Position numbers and translations under genes: made by a program. Below, one piece after another: positions 18,402-27,143 of a stretch of DNA of 64,000 nucleotides; positions within the stretch are counted from its first letter, which is position 1, and every line of letters starts with the position of its first letter. The notes under the pieces are model-generated. The model saw only the letters and a list, made by a program, of their open reading frames with translations, was not told the DNA's origin and ran no database searches. Location of the stretch: contig NZ_RJTM01000116.1 of the NCBI RefSeq assembly GCF_003725735.1, positions 1-64,000 on the forward strand, read 5' to 3'. The stretch is from Sinomicrobium pectinilyticum (lineage in GTDB: Bacteria; Bacteroidota; Bacteroidia; Flavobacteriales; Flavobacteriaceae).

Positions 18402-18409
18402 TATTTTTG
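18402..18409 (+). promoter_or_regulatory. -7 element of sucD
   Basis: TATTTTTG matches TAnnTTTG and gives a leader of roughly 20 bases before ATG 18436. This suggests that sucD is transcribed apart from the lipid A block. Confidence 0.5.
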
Positions 18410-18435
18410 CATAGCCTATTAAAAATTCAAATATA

Positions 18436-19308
18436 ATGAGTGTTTTAGTCAACAAGGATTCAAAAATAATTGTACAAGGTTTTACCGGTAGTGAAGGTAC
18501 CTTTCACGCCGAACAAATGATAGAATACGGAACTAACGTGGTAGGAGGAGTAACTCCCGGAAAAGGAGGTCAGGAGCACCTGGGCCGCCCTGTTTTCAAT
18601 ACGGTAAAAGACGCCGTGGAAAAAGCCGGTGCGGATACTTCCATCATCTTTGTTCCGCCTGCCTTTGCTGCAGATGCTATTATGGAGGCTGCCGATGCGG
18701 GCATTAAAGTTATCATTACCATCACGGAAGGTATTCCGGTAGCCGATATGATTACCGCTTCCGACTATATCAAAAATAAAGACTGCCGGTTGATAGGGCC
18801 TAACTGTCCCGGTGTTATTACTCCCGGCGAAGCCAAAGTAGGTATTATGCCCGGCTTTGTTTTCAAGAAAGGAAATGTAGGTATCGTATCCAAGTCCGGT
18901 ACCCTTACTTACGAAGCTGCCGACCAGGTGGTCCGGCAAGGATTGGGGATTACCACCGCAATTGGTATCGGAGGAGACCCTATCATCGGGACGACAACCA
19001 AAGAAGCGGTAGAGCTGCTCATGAATGACTCCGAGACAGAATGTATCGTAATGATCGGGGAAATAGGCGGACAACTCGAAGCAGATGCTGCCCGGTGGAT
19101 CAAGGAGAACGGTAACAAAAAACCTGTTGTCGGATTCATCGCAGGAGAAACTGCTCCCAAAGGGAGAACGATGGGCCATGCCGGTGCTATCGTAGGCGGT
19201 GCTGATGATACTGCAGAAGCCAAAAAACGGATCATGAAAGAATGCGGTATCCACGTAGTGGATTCTCCTGCGGAAATCGGTAAAAAAGTAGCCGAAGTCC
19301 TGGGATAA
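18436..19308 (+). CDS. sucD: Succinyl-CoA synthetase alpha subunit
   Basis: A 290-residue subunit of the TCA-cycle enzyme that converts succinyl-CoA to succinate with formation of ATP or GTP. The CoA-binding N-terminal fold shows [20 protein letters not shown] and [14 protein letters not shown]. The phospho-histidine is His248 in [11 protein letters not shown]. The beta subunit gene sucC is not adjacent, unlike in E. coli. It has its own promoter-like element and a strong terminator after it, so it looks like a one-gene unit. Confidence 0.95.
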   Translation: MSVLVNKDSKIIVQGFTGSEGTFHAEQMIEYGTNVVGGVTPGKGGQEHLGRPVFNTVKDAVEKAGADTSIIFVPPAFAADAIMEAADAGIKVIITITEGIPVADMITASDYIKNKDCRLIGPNCPGVITPGEAKVGIMPGFVFKKGNVGIVSKSGTLTYEAADQVVRQGLGITTAIGIGGDPIIGTTTKEAVELLMNDSETECIVMIGEIGGQLEADAARWIKENGNKKPVVGFIAGETAPKGRTMGHAGAIVGGADDTAEAKKRIMKECGIHVVDSPAEIGKKVAEVLG

Positions 19309-19346
19309 GCATTCCTCAAATAAAAACCCTGTTTTTCAGGAAATTT

Positions 19347-19388
19347 AAAATCCATTAGTCTGAAAAAAGCTAATGGATTTTATTTTTT
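19347..19388 (+). terminator. Rho-independent terminator of sucD
   Basis: A 12-base perfect stem (19347-19358 with 19370-19381, arm AAAATCCATTAG) is followed by ATTTTTTAT. Confidence 0.8.
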
Positions 19389-19510
19389 ATCGCTCAAAAA
19401 ATCCGGCGGTTCTTATCATCCGTCCCGGTACTTCTCCCGGTCCGGAGTGTGCAACTTTAAAACATATTGTACCCCAATCAAACGGTTGCCTGTAATAACC
19501 AGATATCACT

Positions 19511-19600
19511 ATGCAGGCCTCGGGTAAACAGGGTAAAATAACCGGACCGGACGGGGATTATCTCATCAGTTCCGAAAAACCGCTCCCCGTAAAATCATAA
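19511..19600 (+). CDS. Possible 29-codon small protein
   Basis: Between sucD and fabG lie about 500 bases with no normal-size gene. In the middle is ATG 19511, which opens 29 codons, rich in Gly, Lys and Pro (including GKITGPDGDYLISSEKPLP), to TAA 19600. A strong intrinsic terminator begins 18 bases later, which is what one expects of a real transcript end. I do not recognise the peptide. No TAnnTTTG element is obvious upstream. It could also be a chance frame inside a small RNA that ends at the same terminator. Confidence 0.35.
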   Translation: MQASGKQGKITGPDGDYLISSEKPLPVKS

Positions 19601-19618
19601 TAATAAACTTCTTACGAC

Positions 19619-19651
19619 AAATCCCCGCTAAATTGGCGGGGATTTTTGTTT
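19619..19651 (+). terminator. Strong intrinsic terminator without a recognised upstream gene
   Basis: A perfect 10-base stem, AAATCCCCGC (19619-19628) with 19636-19645 and a 7-base loop, is followed by TTGTTTTG. sucD already has its own terminator at 19347, so this one implies a separate short transcript in 19389-19618. Confidence 0.75.
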
Positions 19652-19677
19652 TGTGCTCTATCTATTTGCTATATTTG
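19650..19677 (+). promoter_or_regulatory. Candidate fabG promoter
   Basis: TTTG at 19650-19653 and TATATTTG at 19670-19677, with a 16-base spacer, fit the Bacteroidota promoter pattern. They imply a leader of about 130 bases before fabG. Confidence 0.45.
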
Positions 19678-19709
19678 GTCATTGCTTATCGGGAAAAAGA
19701 CGGAAAAGA

Positions 19710-19747
19710 AGGGTAGACATATGATATATTATACCCTCCGCTTTTTT
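19710..19747 (+). terminator. Weak hairpin with T6 in the fabG leader
   Basis: AGGGTA (19710-19715) pairs with TACCCT (19732-19737), followed by CCGC and six T. In the predicted fabG leader this could act as an attenuator. The stem is short, so this is tentative. Confidence 0.3.
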
Positions 19748-19814
19748 ACCTTTAGTCTCAAAGAATTAATATCGGACGGGTGTTGACCAATTAAAAATGA
19801 ATAAAAAACATCAG

Positions 19815-20561
19815 ATGAAACTTTTAGAAGGAAAAACAGCTATTATTACCGGCGCAAGCAGGGGAATCGGAAAAGGCATTGCGCAGGTTTTTGCCCGTGA
19901 GGGTGCCAACGTTGCGTTTACATACAGTTCTTCGGCCGAAGCCGCTGCCGAACTGGAAAAGGAACTCGTTTCTCTCGGAGTAAAAGCAAAAGGCTACAAA
20001 AGTAACGCAGCAAGCTTTGAAGAGGCCCAGAAACTGGCAGAAGACGTACTTGCCGAATTTGGCAGTATAGACGTCCTTATAAACAATGCCGGGATTACCA
20101 AAGATAACCTTCTGATGCGTATTTCCGAAGAAGATTTCGACAAGGTCATTGAGGTAAACCTCAAATCCGTTTTCAATATGACCAAAGCCGTACAGAGAAC
20201 CATGTTAAAACAACGTAAAGGTTCCATCATAAACATGAGTTCCGTTGTAGGTGTCAAAGGTAATGCCGGGCAAACCAACTACGCTGCTTCCAAGGCAGGT
20301 ATTCTTGGTTTCACAAAGTCCGTAGCCCTCGAACTCGGGTCGCGCAACATCCGTTGCAATGCCATAGCCCCCGGTTTTATAGAAACGGAAATGACCGCGG
20401 TACTCGATGAAAAAACTGTTCAGGGATGGAGAGATGCCATTCCGTTAAAGCGGGGCGGAACCCCGGAAGATGTAGCCAATGCATGTGTGTTCCTGGCCTC
20501 TGACATGAGTGCCTATGTTACCGGGCAGGTGCTTAATGTTGACGGCGGAATGCTTACATAA
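19815..20561 (+). CDS. fabG: 3-oxoacyl-ACP reductase
   Basis: A 248-residue short-chain dehydrogenase that reduces 3-oxoacyl-ACP with NADPH in fatty acid elongation. The nucleotide-binding motif is TGASRGIGKGIA, followed by NNAGITKDNLLMR, a FabG hallmark. The catalytic Ser (INMSSVVG), Tyr and Lys (NYAASKAG) are present. The frame opens six codons earlier at 19797, but ATG 19815 gives the standard N-terminus MKLLEGKTAIITG. The neighbouring VWA gene starts 72 bases later on the same strand. Confidence 0.93.
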   Translation: MKLLEGKTAIITGASRGIGKGIAQVFAREGANVAFTYSSSAEAAAELEKELVSLGVKAKGYKSNAASFEEAQKLAEDVLAEFGSIDVLINNAGITKDNLLMRISEEDFDKVIEVNLKSVFNMTKAVQRTMLKQRKGSIINMSSVVGVKGNAGQTNYAASKAGILGFTKSVALELGSRNIRCNAIAPGFIETEMTAVLDEKTVQGWRDAIPLKRGGTPEDVANACVFLASDMSAYVTGQVLNVDGGMLT

Positions 20562-20563
20562 AA

Positions 20564-20616
20564 CGAGTGTACGGGTATTCGGGTGGGCGAGTTACACTCG
20601 AACACCCTTACACTCG
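20564..20616. repeat. Inverted repeat between fabG and the VWA gene
   Basis: Arms of 18 bases at 20564-20581 and 20599-20616 match at 16 positions in inverted orientation, with CGAGTGTA at the outer ends. There is no T-run, so it is not a standard terminator. It could be an RNA processing or stability element. Confidence 0.5.
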
Positions 20617-20633
20617 CCAACTAAACCCACAAA

Positions 20634-22655
20634 ATGTTCGTTATATACCTCATTATAGCAGGAGTAGTTGCTCTGCTCGCAGCAGTGTTCCAATACGGAA
20701 AAGCAAAAGGCAAGTCAAAGGAAAACTTGCTTTTTGCTTTTTTGCGCTTCCTGTCCGTATTTGCTATTCTCATGCTGCTCATCAATCCGAAATTCCGGAA
20801 GGTAACCGTTTATGAGGAAAAACCGGCTCTCGCCATTGTTGCGGATAACTCTTCTTCTATCCCCTACCTCGGTCAACAGCAGCAAATAAGCGACATTCTC
20901 TCACAACTGCAACAAAATACGGAACTGGCGGAAAAATTTTCCCCTGATTATTATACTTTCGGGAAAAACCTGAAAAACGGGGATTCCCTTTCCTTTGAGG
21001 AACAACATACCAACCTGAGCGAAGCCCTGACTTCTTTAAAAGAAATTTACAGGGGAAAAAATGCCTCGGTCATCATCCTTACCGATGGCAACCAGACCTA
21101 TGGCGAAGATTACACCTACACTTCGCTGAACTATCCCATGCCCGTGTTTCCGGTAGCATTAGGAGATACGACAACCTATGATGATCTGAAGATACAAAGA
21201 CTTAATGTCAACAGGTACGCGTACTTCCGTAACAAATTCCCCGTAGAAATTATTCTTAACTACGAAGGAAAAACCGCGGTAAGTTCCACTTTTCGCCTTA
21301 CCTCCGGAAACCGGACACTTTACAGTGAGAACGTGAACTTCTCCCCGGAAAAAAGATCGGAGATTATCCGGACACATCTCGAGGCCGGTACCCGGGGCAT
21401 ACTCACGTTCCGGGCCGAAATTCTACCTGTAGAAAACGAAAAAAACACCAAAAACAATTACAAGGAATTCGGTATAGAGGTCATTGACCAGAAAACGGAA
21501 GTCCTTATTGTTTCTGATATCGTTCATCCGGACCTCGGCGCCCTGAAACGGAGTATCGAATCCAATGAAGAACGTACCGTTACCCTGAGTAAACCAACCC
21601 TTGATATAAACCGTATCAACGATTACCAACTCGTTATCCTCTATCAACCGGACGCTTCGTTTACCGGCGTATTCCGTCAACTGGAAAAATCGGGAAAAAA
21701 CACGTTTATCATCGGGGGAAAGAGCACCGACTGGAATTTCCTGAACCGGGCCCAAAAAGATTTTTCAAGAAAACCGGCCAGACTCACTGAGGAAGTACAG
21801 GGCAGTTATAACGAAAGCTATTCCGTATTTGCTTCCGAAGATATCGGCTTATCCCGTTATCCTCCCCTGCAGGTTCCTTTCGGGGATATTACGGTAAATA
21901 CGCCCTATGAACCAATTCTGTTCCAGAAGATCAACGGGGTGGTTACCAAAACCCCGCTACTCCTCACTACAGAAAAAGACAACAAAAAAACAGCCCTGCT
22001 TCTGGGCGAGGATATCTGGCGATGGAGAATGCAGGATTTCCGGGACCACAAGAACTATGAAAAGTTTGACAAATTTATCGGTAAACTGGTACTTTACCTC
22101 GCATCCGATAAAAAAAGGGACCGCCTGGAAACCGATTACGAAACCCTGTACGACGGCACCACCCCTGTGGTTATCACCGCCCAGTATTTTGACAATAATT
22201 ATATTTTCAATCCCGAAGCATCCTTGGGTATAGAAGTCAGGAATAAAGACAATAATACCGAAAAGACCTACCCGATGTTGCTCCGTAATAATTATTACGA
22301 AGCTGACCTGAGCGACCTAGAAGCCGGAGAATATACCTTTACAATACGCGTGGAAGGTGAAAATATGCAACGGTCCGGTCAGTTCCGGATATTGGAATTT
22401 GACGTGGAGCAGCAGTATGCCGGTGCCGATATAGAGGGGCTCCGAAAACTCGCCGGTAACACCGGGGGCACCATAAGCTATAGTTCCGTAAGTGATAGCC
22501 TCTATAACATACTTACAAATGACGAAAGGTTTAAACCTGTTCAGAAAAGTAAAGAGGACAACATAGCTCTTGTGGACTGGAAAATCTTGTTGTTTATTAT
22601 TGTCCTGCTGCTTTCCGCCGAGTGGTTTCTACGTAAATACAGGGGACTTGTTTAA
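20634..22655 (+). CDS. VWA-domain membrane protein
   Basis: A 673-residue inner-membrane protein. Two N-terminal transmembrane segments (about residues 2-20 and 32-52) are followed by a region that starts PALAIVADNSSSI, a MIDAS-like DxSxS pattern, and continues with SVIILTDGNQTYGED, both typical of von Willebrand A folds. The large extracytoplasmic part ends in a last transmembrane helix (WKILLFIIVLLLSAEWFL). The layout resembles the Bat-type and glutamine-amidotransferase-like membrane proteins found next to fabG and SPFH genes in flavobacteria. The function is unknown. A role in envelope stability is only a guess. Confidence 0.75.
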   Translation: MFVIYLIIAGVVALLAAVFQYGKAKGKSKENLLFAFLRFLSVFAILMLLINPKFRKVTVYEEKPALAIVADNSSSIPYLGQQQQISDILSQLQQNTELAEKFSPDYYTFGKNLKNGDSLSFEEQHTNLSEALTSLKEIYRGKNASVIILTDGNQTYGEDYTYTSLNYPMPVFPVALGDTTTYDDLKIQRLNVNRYAYFRNKFPVEIILNYEGKTAVSSTFRLTSGNRTLYSENVNFSPEKRSEIIRTHLEAGTRGILTFRAEILPVENEKNTKNNYKEFGIEVIDQKTEVLIVSDIVHPDLGALKRSIESNEERTVTLSKPTLDINRINDYQLVILYQPDASFTGVFRQLEKSGKNTFIIGGKSTDWNFLNRAQKDFSRKPARLTEEVQGSYNESYSVFASEDIGLSRYPPLQVPFGDITVNTPYEPILFQKINGVVTKTPLLLTTEKDNKKTALLLGEDIWRWRMQDFRDHKNYEKFDKFIGKLVLYLASDKKRDRLETDYETLYDGTTPVVITAQYFDNNYIFNPEASLGIEVRNKDNNTEKTYPMLLRNNYYEADLSDLEAGEYTFTIRVEGENMQRSGQFRILEFDVEQQYAGADIEGLRKLAGNTGGTISYSSVSDSLYNILTNDERFKPVQKSKEDNIALVDWKILLFIIVLLLSAEWFLRKYRGLV

Positions 22656-22875
22656 AGTATTTTTTACAAAAAGAAAAAGTTACAGGGATACCCTACCCTA
22701 CTATAAATTAAAATCCATAGGTTTGTGGTAAAGCGAATGTCTGTTTTACAGTCAATACCATTGGTATCATACAAATAATCACAGGCTATTCGGGGATCTC
22801 CCGCTAAAAAGGAGCCGCAATAGACTCCAGGGGATTAACTTAAATTCAATAATAAACAACCATAACGCATCGCAT

Positions 22876-23697
22876 ATGAATTTCGACAACTTGACAAAAA
22901 TAAAATTACCCATTATTATAGGTATTGTATTACTGATTGTTTTCATTTTCAATTCCACCATTACCATAGGCTCCGGAGAAGCCGGGGTATTATACAAGAC
23001 ATTCGGAGGAGGGGTAGTCACGGACGAACCGCCTATGGGAGAAGGTTTTCATTTTGTTTTCCCATGGAATAAAGTGTTCGTTTATGAAGTTCGCCAGCAG
23101 GAGCTTTCGGAAAAAATGCTGGTACTCTCATCCAACGGACTGGAAATAGGTGTGGATGCCACGGCCTGGCACCAGCCTTTTTATACTAAATTGGGGTCCC
23201 TGCATCGTGAAAAAGGAGAAAATTATATAAACCGGGTTATTCGTCCTGCCATACGTTCTGCCGTTAGAAGTGTTGTCGGAAGATACACTCCGGAACAACT
23301 GTATTCCTCCAAAAGAGATGCCATACAAAATGAAATCCATGAGGAAACCAAAAAAATACTGGATGAACAGTATGTGCAATTAAACGAAATACTGGTTAAG
23401 GACATCACCCTTCCCGCTACCATCAAGGCGGCCATAGAAACCAAACTCCGGCAGGAACAGGAATCCCTGGAGTATGAATTTCGCCTGGAAAAAGCTGAAA
23501 AAGAGGCTGAACGCCAGCGTATCGAAGCCGAAGGAAAGGCCAATGCGAACCGGATACTCAATGCTTCCCTTACCGACCAGATCATCCGGGAAAAAGGCAT
23601 ACAGGCAACGCTTGAACTCTCCAGGTCCCAAAATGCCAAAGTCATTGTAATAGGTTCCGGAAAAGATGGCATGCCTATTATTCTGGGAAACCAGTAA
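22876..23697 (+). CDS. SPFH/prohibitin family membrane protein
   Basis: A 273-residue protein with an N-terminal transmembrane segment (about 10-30, LPIIIGIVLLIVFIFNSTI), then the band-7 domain with GEAGVLYKTFGGG, and a charged coiled coil (about 185-225, RLEKAEKEAERQRIEAEGKA). The end, GSGKDGMPIILGNQ, is typical of bacterial prohibitin-like proteins. SPFH proteins form large ring assemblies on membranes and often hold proteases. No protease gene is adjacent here. The VWA gene lies 220 bases upstream, with its own spacer. Confidence 0.88.
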   Translation: MNFDNLTKIKLPIIIGIVLLIVFIFNSTITIGSGEAGVLYKTFGGGVVTDEPPMGEGFHFVFPWNKVFVYEVRQQELSEKMLVLSSNGLEIGVDATAWHQPFYTKLGSLHREKGENYINRVIRPAIRSAVRSVVGRYTPEQLYSSKRDAIQNEIHEETKKILDEQYVQLNEILVKDITLPATIKAAIETKLRQEQESLEYEFRLEKAEKEAERQRIEAEGKANANRILNASLTDQIIREKGIQATLELSRSQNAKVIVIGSGKDGMPIILGNQ

Positions 23698-23732
23698 TAT
23701 CAGCTGCCCGGTTTGTGAACCGCAAATAATGT

Positions 23733-23760
23733 ATGTCCCGCTTTCGCGGGACATTTTTGT
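23733..23760 (+). terminator. Terminator after the SPFH gene
   Basis: Stem ATGTCCCGC (23733-23741) pairs with GCGGGACAT (23746-23754) around a TTTC loop and is followed by TTTTGTTT. Confidence 0.85.
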
Positions 23761-23957
23761 TTATCCCCTTCTCCCTTTGGCCATAATGTCATTCTGTCCC
23801 GGACAATAAAAACCTGAAAAGACCGGTTTTTCTTCGGTAAACCGAAACAGTGAAAGCCCCTGCTGCAGCATGCCCTCCTACTCCTTTATCCCCAAAGCTT
23901 TGTTAACAACTCCCGCTAAAATTCCCTTCTCCCCTCCCAAAATATGAACGCAATTTT

Positions 23958-23965
23958 TATCTTTG
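23958..23965 (+). promoter_or_regulatory. -7 element of dnaX
   Basis: TATCTTTG is a perfect TAnnTTTG. It covers the upstream in-frame ATG at 23963, so translation must begin at ATG 23984. Confidence 0.55.
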
Positions 23966-23983
23966 TGTCGTAAAGATTTTTCT

Positions 23984-25780
23984 ATGGAGCAATTTGTGGT
24001 TTCTGCGCGTAAATACCGTCCCCAGACATTCAAGGATGTTGTGGGACAACAAGCCATTACCAACACCCTGCTTAATGCCATAGACAATAACCACCTTGCA
24101 CAGGCCTTACTGTTTTGCGGGCCGAGAGGGGTTGGAAAAACCACCTGCGCCCGTATTCTTGCCAAAAAGATCAACCAGGATGGCATAGAAAATCCGGATG
24201 AGGATTTCGCTTTTAATATTTTTGAACTCGATGCGGCTTCCAATAACTCGGTAGATGATATCCGGAACCTTATAGACCAGGTCCGTATACCTCCCCAGTC
24301 CGGAAAATATAAGGTATACATCATTGATGAGGTGCACATGCTCTCTCAGGCAGCTTTCAACGCTTTTCTCAAAACTCTTGAAGAACCGCCGAAACACGCC
24401 ATTTTTATCCTGGCAACCACAGAAAAACACAAGATCATACCTACGATCCTTTCCCGTTGTCAGATTTTCGACTTTAAACGTATTACCGTAAGGGATGCTG
24501 CCGAGTATTTAAAATATATCGCCGAGAACCAGGGTATAGAAGCAGAAGACGACGCGCTGCACATCATAGCACAGAAAGCCGACGGTGCCATGAGGGATGC
24601 CTTGTCCATATTTGACAGGGTCGTTAGTTTTTCAGGAAAACATCTTACCCGTCAGGCAGTTACGGAAAATCTGAATGTACTGGACTACGACACCTATTTT
24701 AAGGCAACCGATCTTATCCTGGAAAACAATATTCCGCAACTGCTGGTGGATTTTAACGAAACCCTGGCAAGAGGTTTTGACGGGCATCATTTTGTTGCCG
24801 GACTGGCCTCTCACTTCCGGGACCTGATGGTAGCTAAAAACGAGGCTACCATTCCGCTACTGGAAGTCGGTAACGAGGCAAAACAACGCTATCTGGAACA
24901 GTCCAGGAAAGCCCCCTTACCTTTCCTGATGAAGGGAATAGAACTGGCAAATACCTGCGACCTCAATTACAAAACGAGTAAAAATCAGAGATTGCTCGTA
25001 GAACTCTGCCTTATGCAACTCGCCTCCATCACTTTCGATGGAGAAAAAAAAAATGACACACATTTCATAATTCCCCCGTCTCATTTCAGGAAAAACGGTA
25101 CCTCCGTAAAAAAAACGGCTACCCTTCCTGCCACGGCTGAGACAGTGCCAGGGCAAAACACTTCCGCCCCGGTTGCCACAGCCACCGTTCCGAAACCAGA
25201 ACCGGAAAGAACCATTCCGGCTTCCCCCGCCGAAACCGCTACCGTCGCACAACAGGAACCGGAACGAGAACAGAATGACAACATCATACCCGGAACCTCC
25301 ACTATAGAGATCCGGAAAAAACATGTCTCCGGGTTATCCCTGTCCAGCATCAAGGCGAAAAAGGAGCTGGAAAAGAACAAAAAGGAAACCCATGTGGACG
25401 AATCCAAACTGCCGCGGGAGCCTTTTACCGAAGAAAAAATGCAGGAAGCCTGGGACAGCTATATAAAAATGATGAATGACAAGGGAAAAAAGATCATAGC
25501 TTCCAACCTGGCTACGGACAGGCCAAAACTGAAAAATGACAATATCATATGGATCGAATTGCCTAACGATACCATGAAAAAAGAAGTGGAACGAGACCAG
25601 TTCCCGCTTATGGAATACCTGAAAACGGAACTTCGCAACCACTTCATAAGCCTGCAGGTGACCGTGAATGAGAAAACCGAACGGAAATATGCATTCACTC
25701 CCCAGGAAAAATACATTAAACTCATGCAAACCAACCCCTTGATAGACACCCTTCGCAAAGAATTTGACCTGGATATCTAA
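23984..25780 (+). CDS. dnaX: DNA polymerase III subunits tau/gamma
   Basis: A 598-residue clamp-loader ATPase. The AAA+ domain (about 1-210) has Walker A GPRGVGKTT, DEVHMLSQAAFNAFLKTLEE and the arginine-finger segment TILSRCQIFDFKRI. Domain III ends near residue 350, followed by a low-complexity Pro/Ala/Thr linker and a C-terminal domain that should contact the polymerase. The Cys-rich zinc module that normally follows Walker A is absent: ARILAKKINQ leads straight into an acidic loop and FELDAASNNS. An A10 run at codons 354-357 lies at the end of domain III. See the separate entry. ATG 23984 fits the promoter and the standard opening FVVSARKYRPQTF. Confidence 0.94.
   Translation: MEQFVVSARKYRPQTFKDVVGQQAITNTLLNAIDNNHLAQALLFCGPRGVGKTTCARILAKKINQDGIENPDEDFAFNIFELDAASNNSVDDIRNLIDQVRIPPQSGKYKVYIIDEVHMLSQAAFNAFLKTLEEPPKHAIFILATTEKHKIIPTILSRCQIFDFKRITVRDAAEYLKYIAENQGIEAEDDALHIIAQKADGAMRDALSIFDRVVSFSGKHLTRQAVTENLNVLDYDTYFKATDLILENNIPQLLVDFNETLARGFDGHHFVAGLASHFRDLMVAKNEATIPLLEVGNEAKQRYLEQSRKAPLPFLMKGIELANTCDLNYKTSKNQRLLVELCLMQLASITFDGEKKNDTHFIIPPSHFRKNGTSVKKTATLPATAETVPGQNTSAPVATATVPKPEPERTIPASPAETATVAQQEPEREQNDNIIPGTSTIEIRKKHVSGLSLSSIKAKKELEKNKKETHVDESKLPREPFTEEKMQEAWDSYIKMMNDKGKKIIASNLATDRPKLKNDNIIWIELPNDTMKKEVERDQFPLMEYLKTELRNHFISLQVTVNEKTERKYAFTPQEKYIKLMQTNPLIDTLRKEFDLDI
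25044..25053 (+). other. A10 slippery run in dnaX, possible gamma-subunit switch
   Basis: Ten consecutive A follow GAG inside codons 354-357 (Glu-Lys-Lys-Asn). Adding one A in the RNA gives Glu-Lys-Lys-Lys followed at once by TGA, a 357-residue product. Losing one A gives a TAA after a few codons (Met-Thr-His-Ile-Ser). Both shifted frames therefore end right after domain III. T. thermophilus dnaX is known to make its gamma subunit by RNA polymerase slippage on an A9 run. The same mechanism is inferred here. Confidence 0.55.
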
Positions 25781-25834
25781 ATATCTATCATCCGGAGCAA
25801 ATTAAAAACAAGATATCGCATTCATATATTCATT

Positions 25835-26656
25835 ATGGACTTTATAAAAATAACAGAACAGGATTCCAATTACCGGGACCTGGAAAAAATGTCGATAAAC
25901 GATATCCTGATCAGTATAAACAAAGAAGATCAAACTGTTCCTCTTGCTGTTGAAAAAGCCATTCCCCAAATAGAAGCCCTGGTCGAACAAATAGTGGGGA
26001 AACTGAAAGGCGGTGGCCGACTTTTTTATATAGGGGCCGGAACAAGCGGCAGGCTGGGAATCCTCGATGCATCCGAATGCCCCCCAACATACGGGGTGTC
26101 CGATCAATTGGTCATAGGGCTCATTGCCGGTGGCGACCAAGCCATCCGGAAGGCAGTGGAAAATGCGGAAGACAGCTGGGAACAGGCCTGGAAAGACTTA
26201 TGTGAATATGATATTTCTCCTCAGGACGTGGTCATCGGTATCGCCGCATCAGGCACCACACCGTATGTAACGGGAGGTCTGGAAGCATGTAACAAAAACG
26301 GCATTCTTACGGGTTGCATAACCTGTAATGAGGGCAGCCCGCTCTCCCGTGTAGCACAATATCCTGTCGTGGCCATTGTAGGGCCAGAATTCGTTACGGG
26401 AAGCTCCCGCATGAAAGCCGGGACCGCACAAAAGCTTATACTGAATATGATCTCTACCACCACCATGATACAACTGGGCCGTGTTAAGGGAAACAAGATG
26501 GTGGATATGCGACTGAGCAACGTAAAACTGGTAAATCGCGGGGTGAGAATGCTCATGGAAGAACTGGCTGTGTCCAGGGAAGAGGCCGAAACCCTTCTGA
26601 ACAGGTATAAAAATGTAAGGAACGCGATCAAAGCGTACCAACAATCTGAAAAATAA
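25835..26656 (+). CDS. murQ: N-acetylmuramic acid 6-phosphate etherase
   Basis: A 273-residue SIS-domain lyase that splits the lactyl ether of MurNAc-6-phosphate to give GlcNAc-6-phosphate and lactate during peptidoglycan recycling. The signature segments are IGAGTSGRLGILDASECPPT and GIAASGTTPYVTGGLEACN, then GPEFVTGSSRMKAGTAQK and the C-terminal LNRYKNVRNAIKAYQ. A MurNAc kinase (MurK/AnmK-type) or transporter is not next to it. It follows dnaX after 54 bases and may be transcribed with it. A short stem (26661-26667 with 26676-26682) follows the stop without a T-run. Confidence 0.94.
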   Translation: MDFIKITEQDSNYRDLEKMSINDILISINKEDQTVPLAVEKAIPQIEALVEQIVGKLKGGGRLFYIGAGTSGRLGILDASECPPTYGVSDQLVIGLIAGGDQAIRKAVENAEDSWEQAWKDLCEYDISPQDVVIGIAASGTTPYVTGGLEACNKNGILTGCITCNEGSPLSRVAQYPVVAIVGPEFVTGSSRMKAGTAQKLILNMISTTTMIQLGRVKGNKMVDMRLSNVKLVNRGVRMLMEELAVSREEAETLLNRYKNVRNAIKAYQQSEK

Positions 26657-26849
26657 GGCACTCTGCACTAAAAGATGCAGAGGTTCGGACAGGTAATGAA
26701 GTTGCTCTTTAGCTACGTTATTAAGTTATTCCGCTAGTCGGGCAACACGTGTAAACCCAATAACCGACAAATTCATTAACTTTATATTTTCCACACTGTT
26801 AAAGTGCGGCAATAAACCGGCTGATTAATAAAACCGAAAAAACAAAACC

Positions 26850-27074
26850 TTGAGACGAACAGACCGACAACTATTCCTGAAGAGCCTGAAATATTTCGCT
26901 TATACCCTCATGCTGATGTTCGGTGCCCCGATAATCCTTTACCAGGCCTTCAAAAACCAGGAACATCCGTTTTACTGGCCGGTACTGATACTGGGGCTTT
27001 TGGCGGCAATAGGAGCTATTGTCATGGCGTTTGTAAGCCTCCGGATAATGATGAAGTCCTTTTTCGGAGACTAA
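26850..27074 (+). CDS. DUF6095 small membrane protein
   Basis: A 74-residue protein with two transmembrane helices (about 12-31 and 43-66) joined by a short loop FKNQEHPFYWP. It starts with TTG at 26850 (TTG AGA CGA ACA). No in-frame ATG gives a complete first helix, so the TTG is accepted. I recognise it as a flavobacterial DUF6095 protein of unknown function. It is convergent with the S41 protease gene, and a hairpin separates the two. Confidence 0.65.
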   Translation: MRRTDRQLFLKSLKYFAYTLMLMFGAPIILYQAFKNQEHPFYWPVLILGLLAAIGAIVMAFVSLRIMMKSFFGD

Positions 27075-27119
27075 AAAAACTCCGTCTCTCTCCCTGCGTA
27101 AAACAGGAAAAGGACGGAG
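27073..27119 (-). terminator. Terminator of the S41 protease gene
   Basis: On the minus strand a 7-base stem (27113-27119 with 27080-27086), with a smaller inner stem, is followed by seven T. It overlaps the stop of the convergent DUF6095 gene. Confidence 0.65.
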
Positions 27120-27143
27120 CCTCATATCCCGGGATATTATTAC

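Noticed and set aside
20567-20815. An 82-codon frame across the fabG-VWA gap
   Set aside because: It overlaps the start of the VWA gene, and most of its codons come from the inverted repeat. No family likeness.
23963-23983. Upstream ATG start for dnaX (adds MCRKDFS)
   Set aside because: The codon lies inside the TATCTTTG -7 element, so it would not be transcribed.
26661-26682. Stem CTCTGCA/TGCAGAG after murQ as a terminator
   Set aside because: No T-run follows and the loop is long relative to the 7-base stem.
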